A stretch of DNA of 6,852 nucleotides, taken from the NCBI GenBank assembly GCA_945862275.1, contig CAMAYA010000066.1, forward strand, positions 1-6,852, given 5' to 3'. The notes below the pieces were generated by a model. That model had not been told where the DNA came from. It saw only the letters and a program-made list of their open reading frames with translations, and searched no databases. Source of the stretch: Legionella genomosp. 1. GTDB lineage: Bacteria > Pseudomonadota > Gammaproteobacteria > Legionellales > Legionellaceae. A program made the translations under genes and the position numbers. Shown piece after piece: positions 6,841 to 6,852 of this stretch (within the stretch, counting starts at the first letter, position 1; the number at the start of each line of letters is the position of its first letter).

Positions 6841-6852
6841 GGTTATATAACC
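6841..6852. repeat. 12-bp palindrome cut by the window edge
   Basis: GGTTATATAACC is perfectly self-complementary and ends exactly at the last base. It begins 10 bp after the ATPase stop and may be the core of a longer dyad, such as a terminator or operator, continuing outside. Confidence 0.45.

Overview
This 6.85 kb window looks chromosomal and gammaproteobacterial. It carries three complete housekeeping genes (radA, hemB, mutS) whose protein motifs match gammaproteobacterial versions. It also holds the 5' end of an unusual FAD/NAD(P)-type oxidoreductase gene at the left edge and one accessory-looking ATPase gene at the right edge. The split Rossmann signature of the left-edge protein reminds me of oxidoreductases in the Legionella/Coxiella group, but that is recollection and does not settle the taxonomy.

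Layout: the partial oxidoreductase gene runs leftward off the window from 246. After an 82-bp divergent intergenic region, radA runs rightward (329-1678). It converges on hemB (minus strand, 2644-1673), and the two share a 6-bp TTATAA that supplies both stop codons. A 175-bp gap follows, with a good hemB promoter and a weak terminator for the upstream gene. mutS (minus strand, 5204-2820) comes next. A 183-bp gap then holds the mutS promoter and a conspicuous pair of inverted 37-bp palindromic units (5281-5371). The last gene (5388-6830, plus strand) encodes a 480-residue P-loop ATPase with a winged helix and a C-terminal nuclease-like domain.

The genes do not form one pathway. RadA (recombination branch processing) and MutS (mismatch recognition) both serve DNA repair and recombination, and HemB makes porphobilinogen for haem. 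The ATPase is visibly richer in A+T than its neighbours and sits behind the palindromic repeats, so it is the most likely recent arrival.

The points most worth a second look are the inverted repeat pair in front of the ATPase gene, a MutS that stops before the clamp-binding and tetramerisation tail, an oxidoreductase gene that seems to have lost a large in-frame internal segment, and the shared radA/hemB stop hexamer. I found no rRNA, tRNA, CRISPR array or recognisable transposase.
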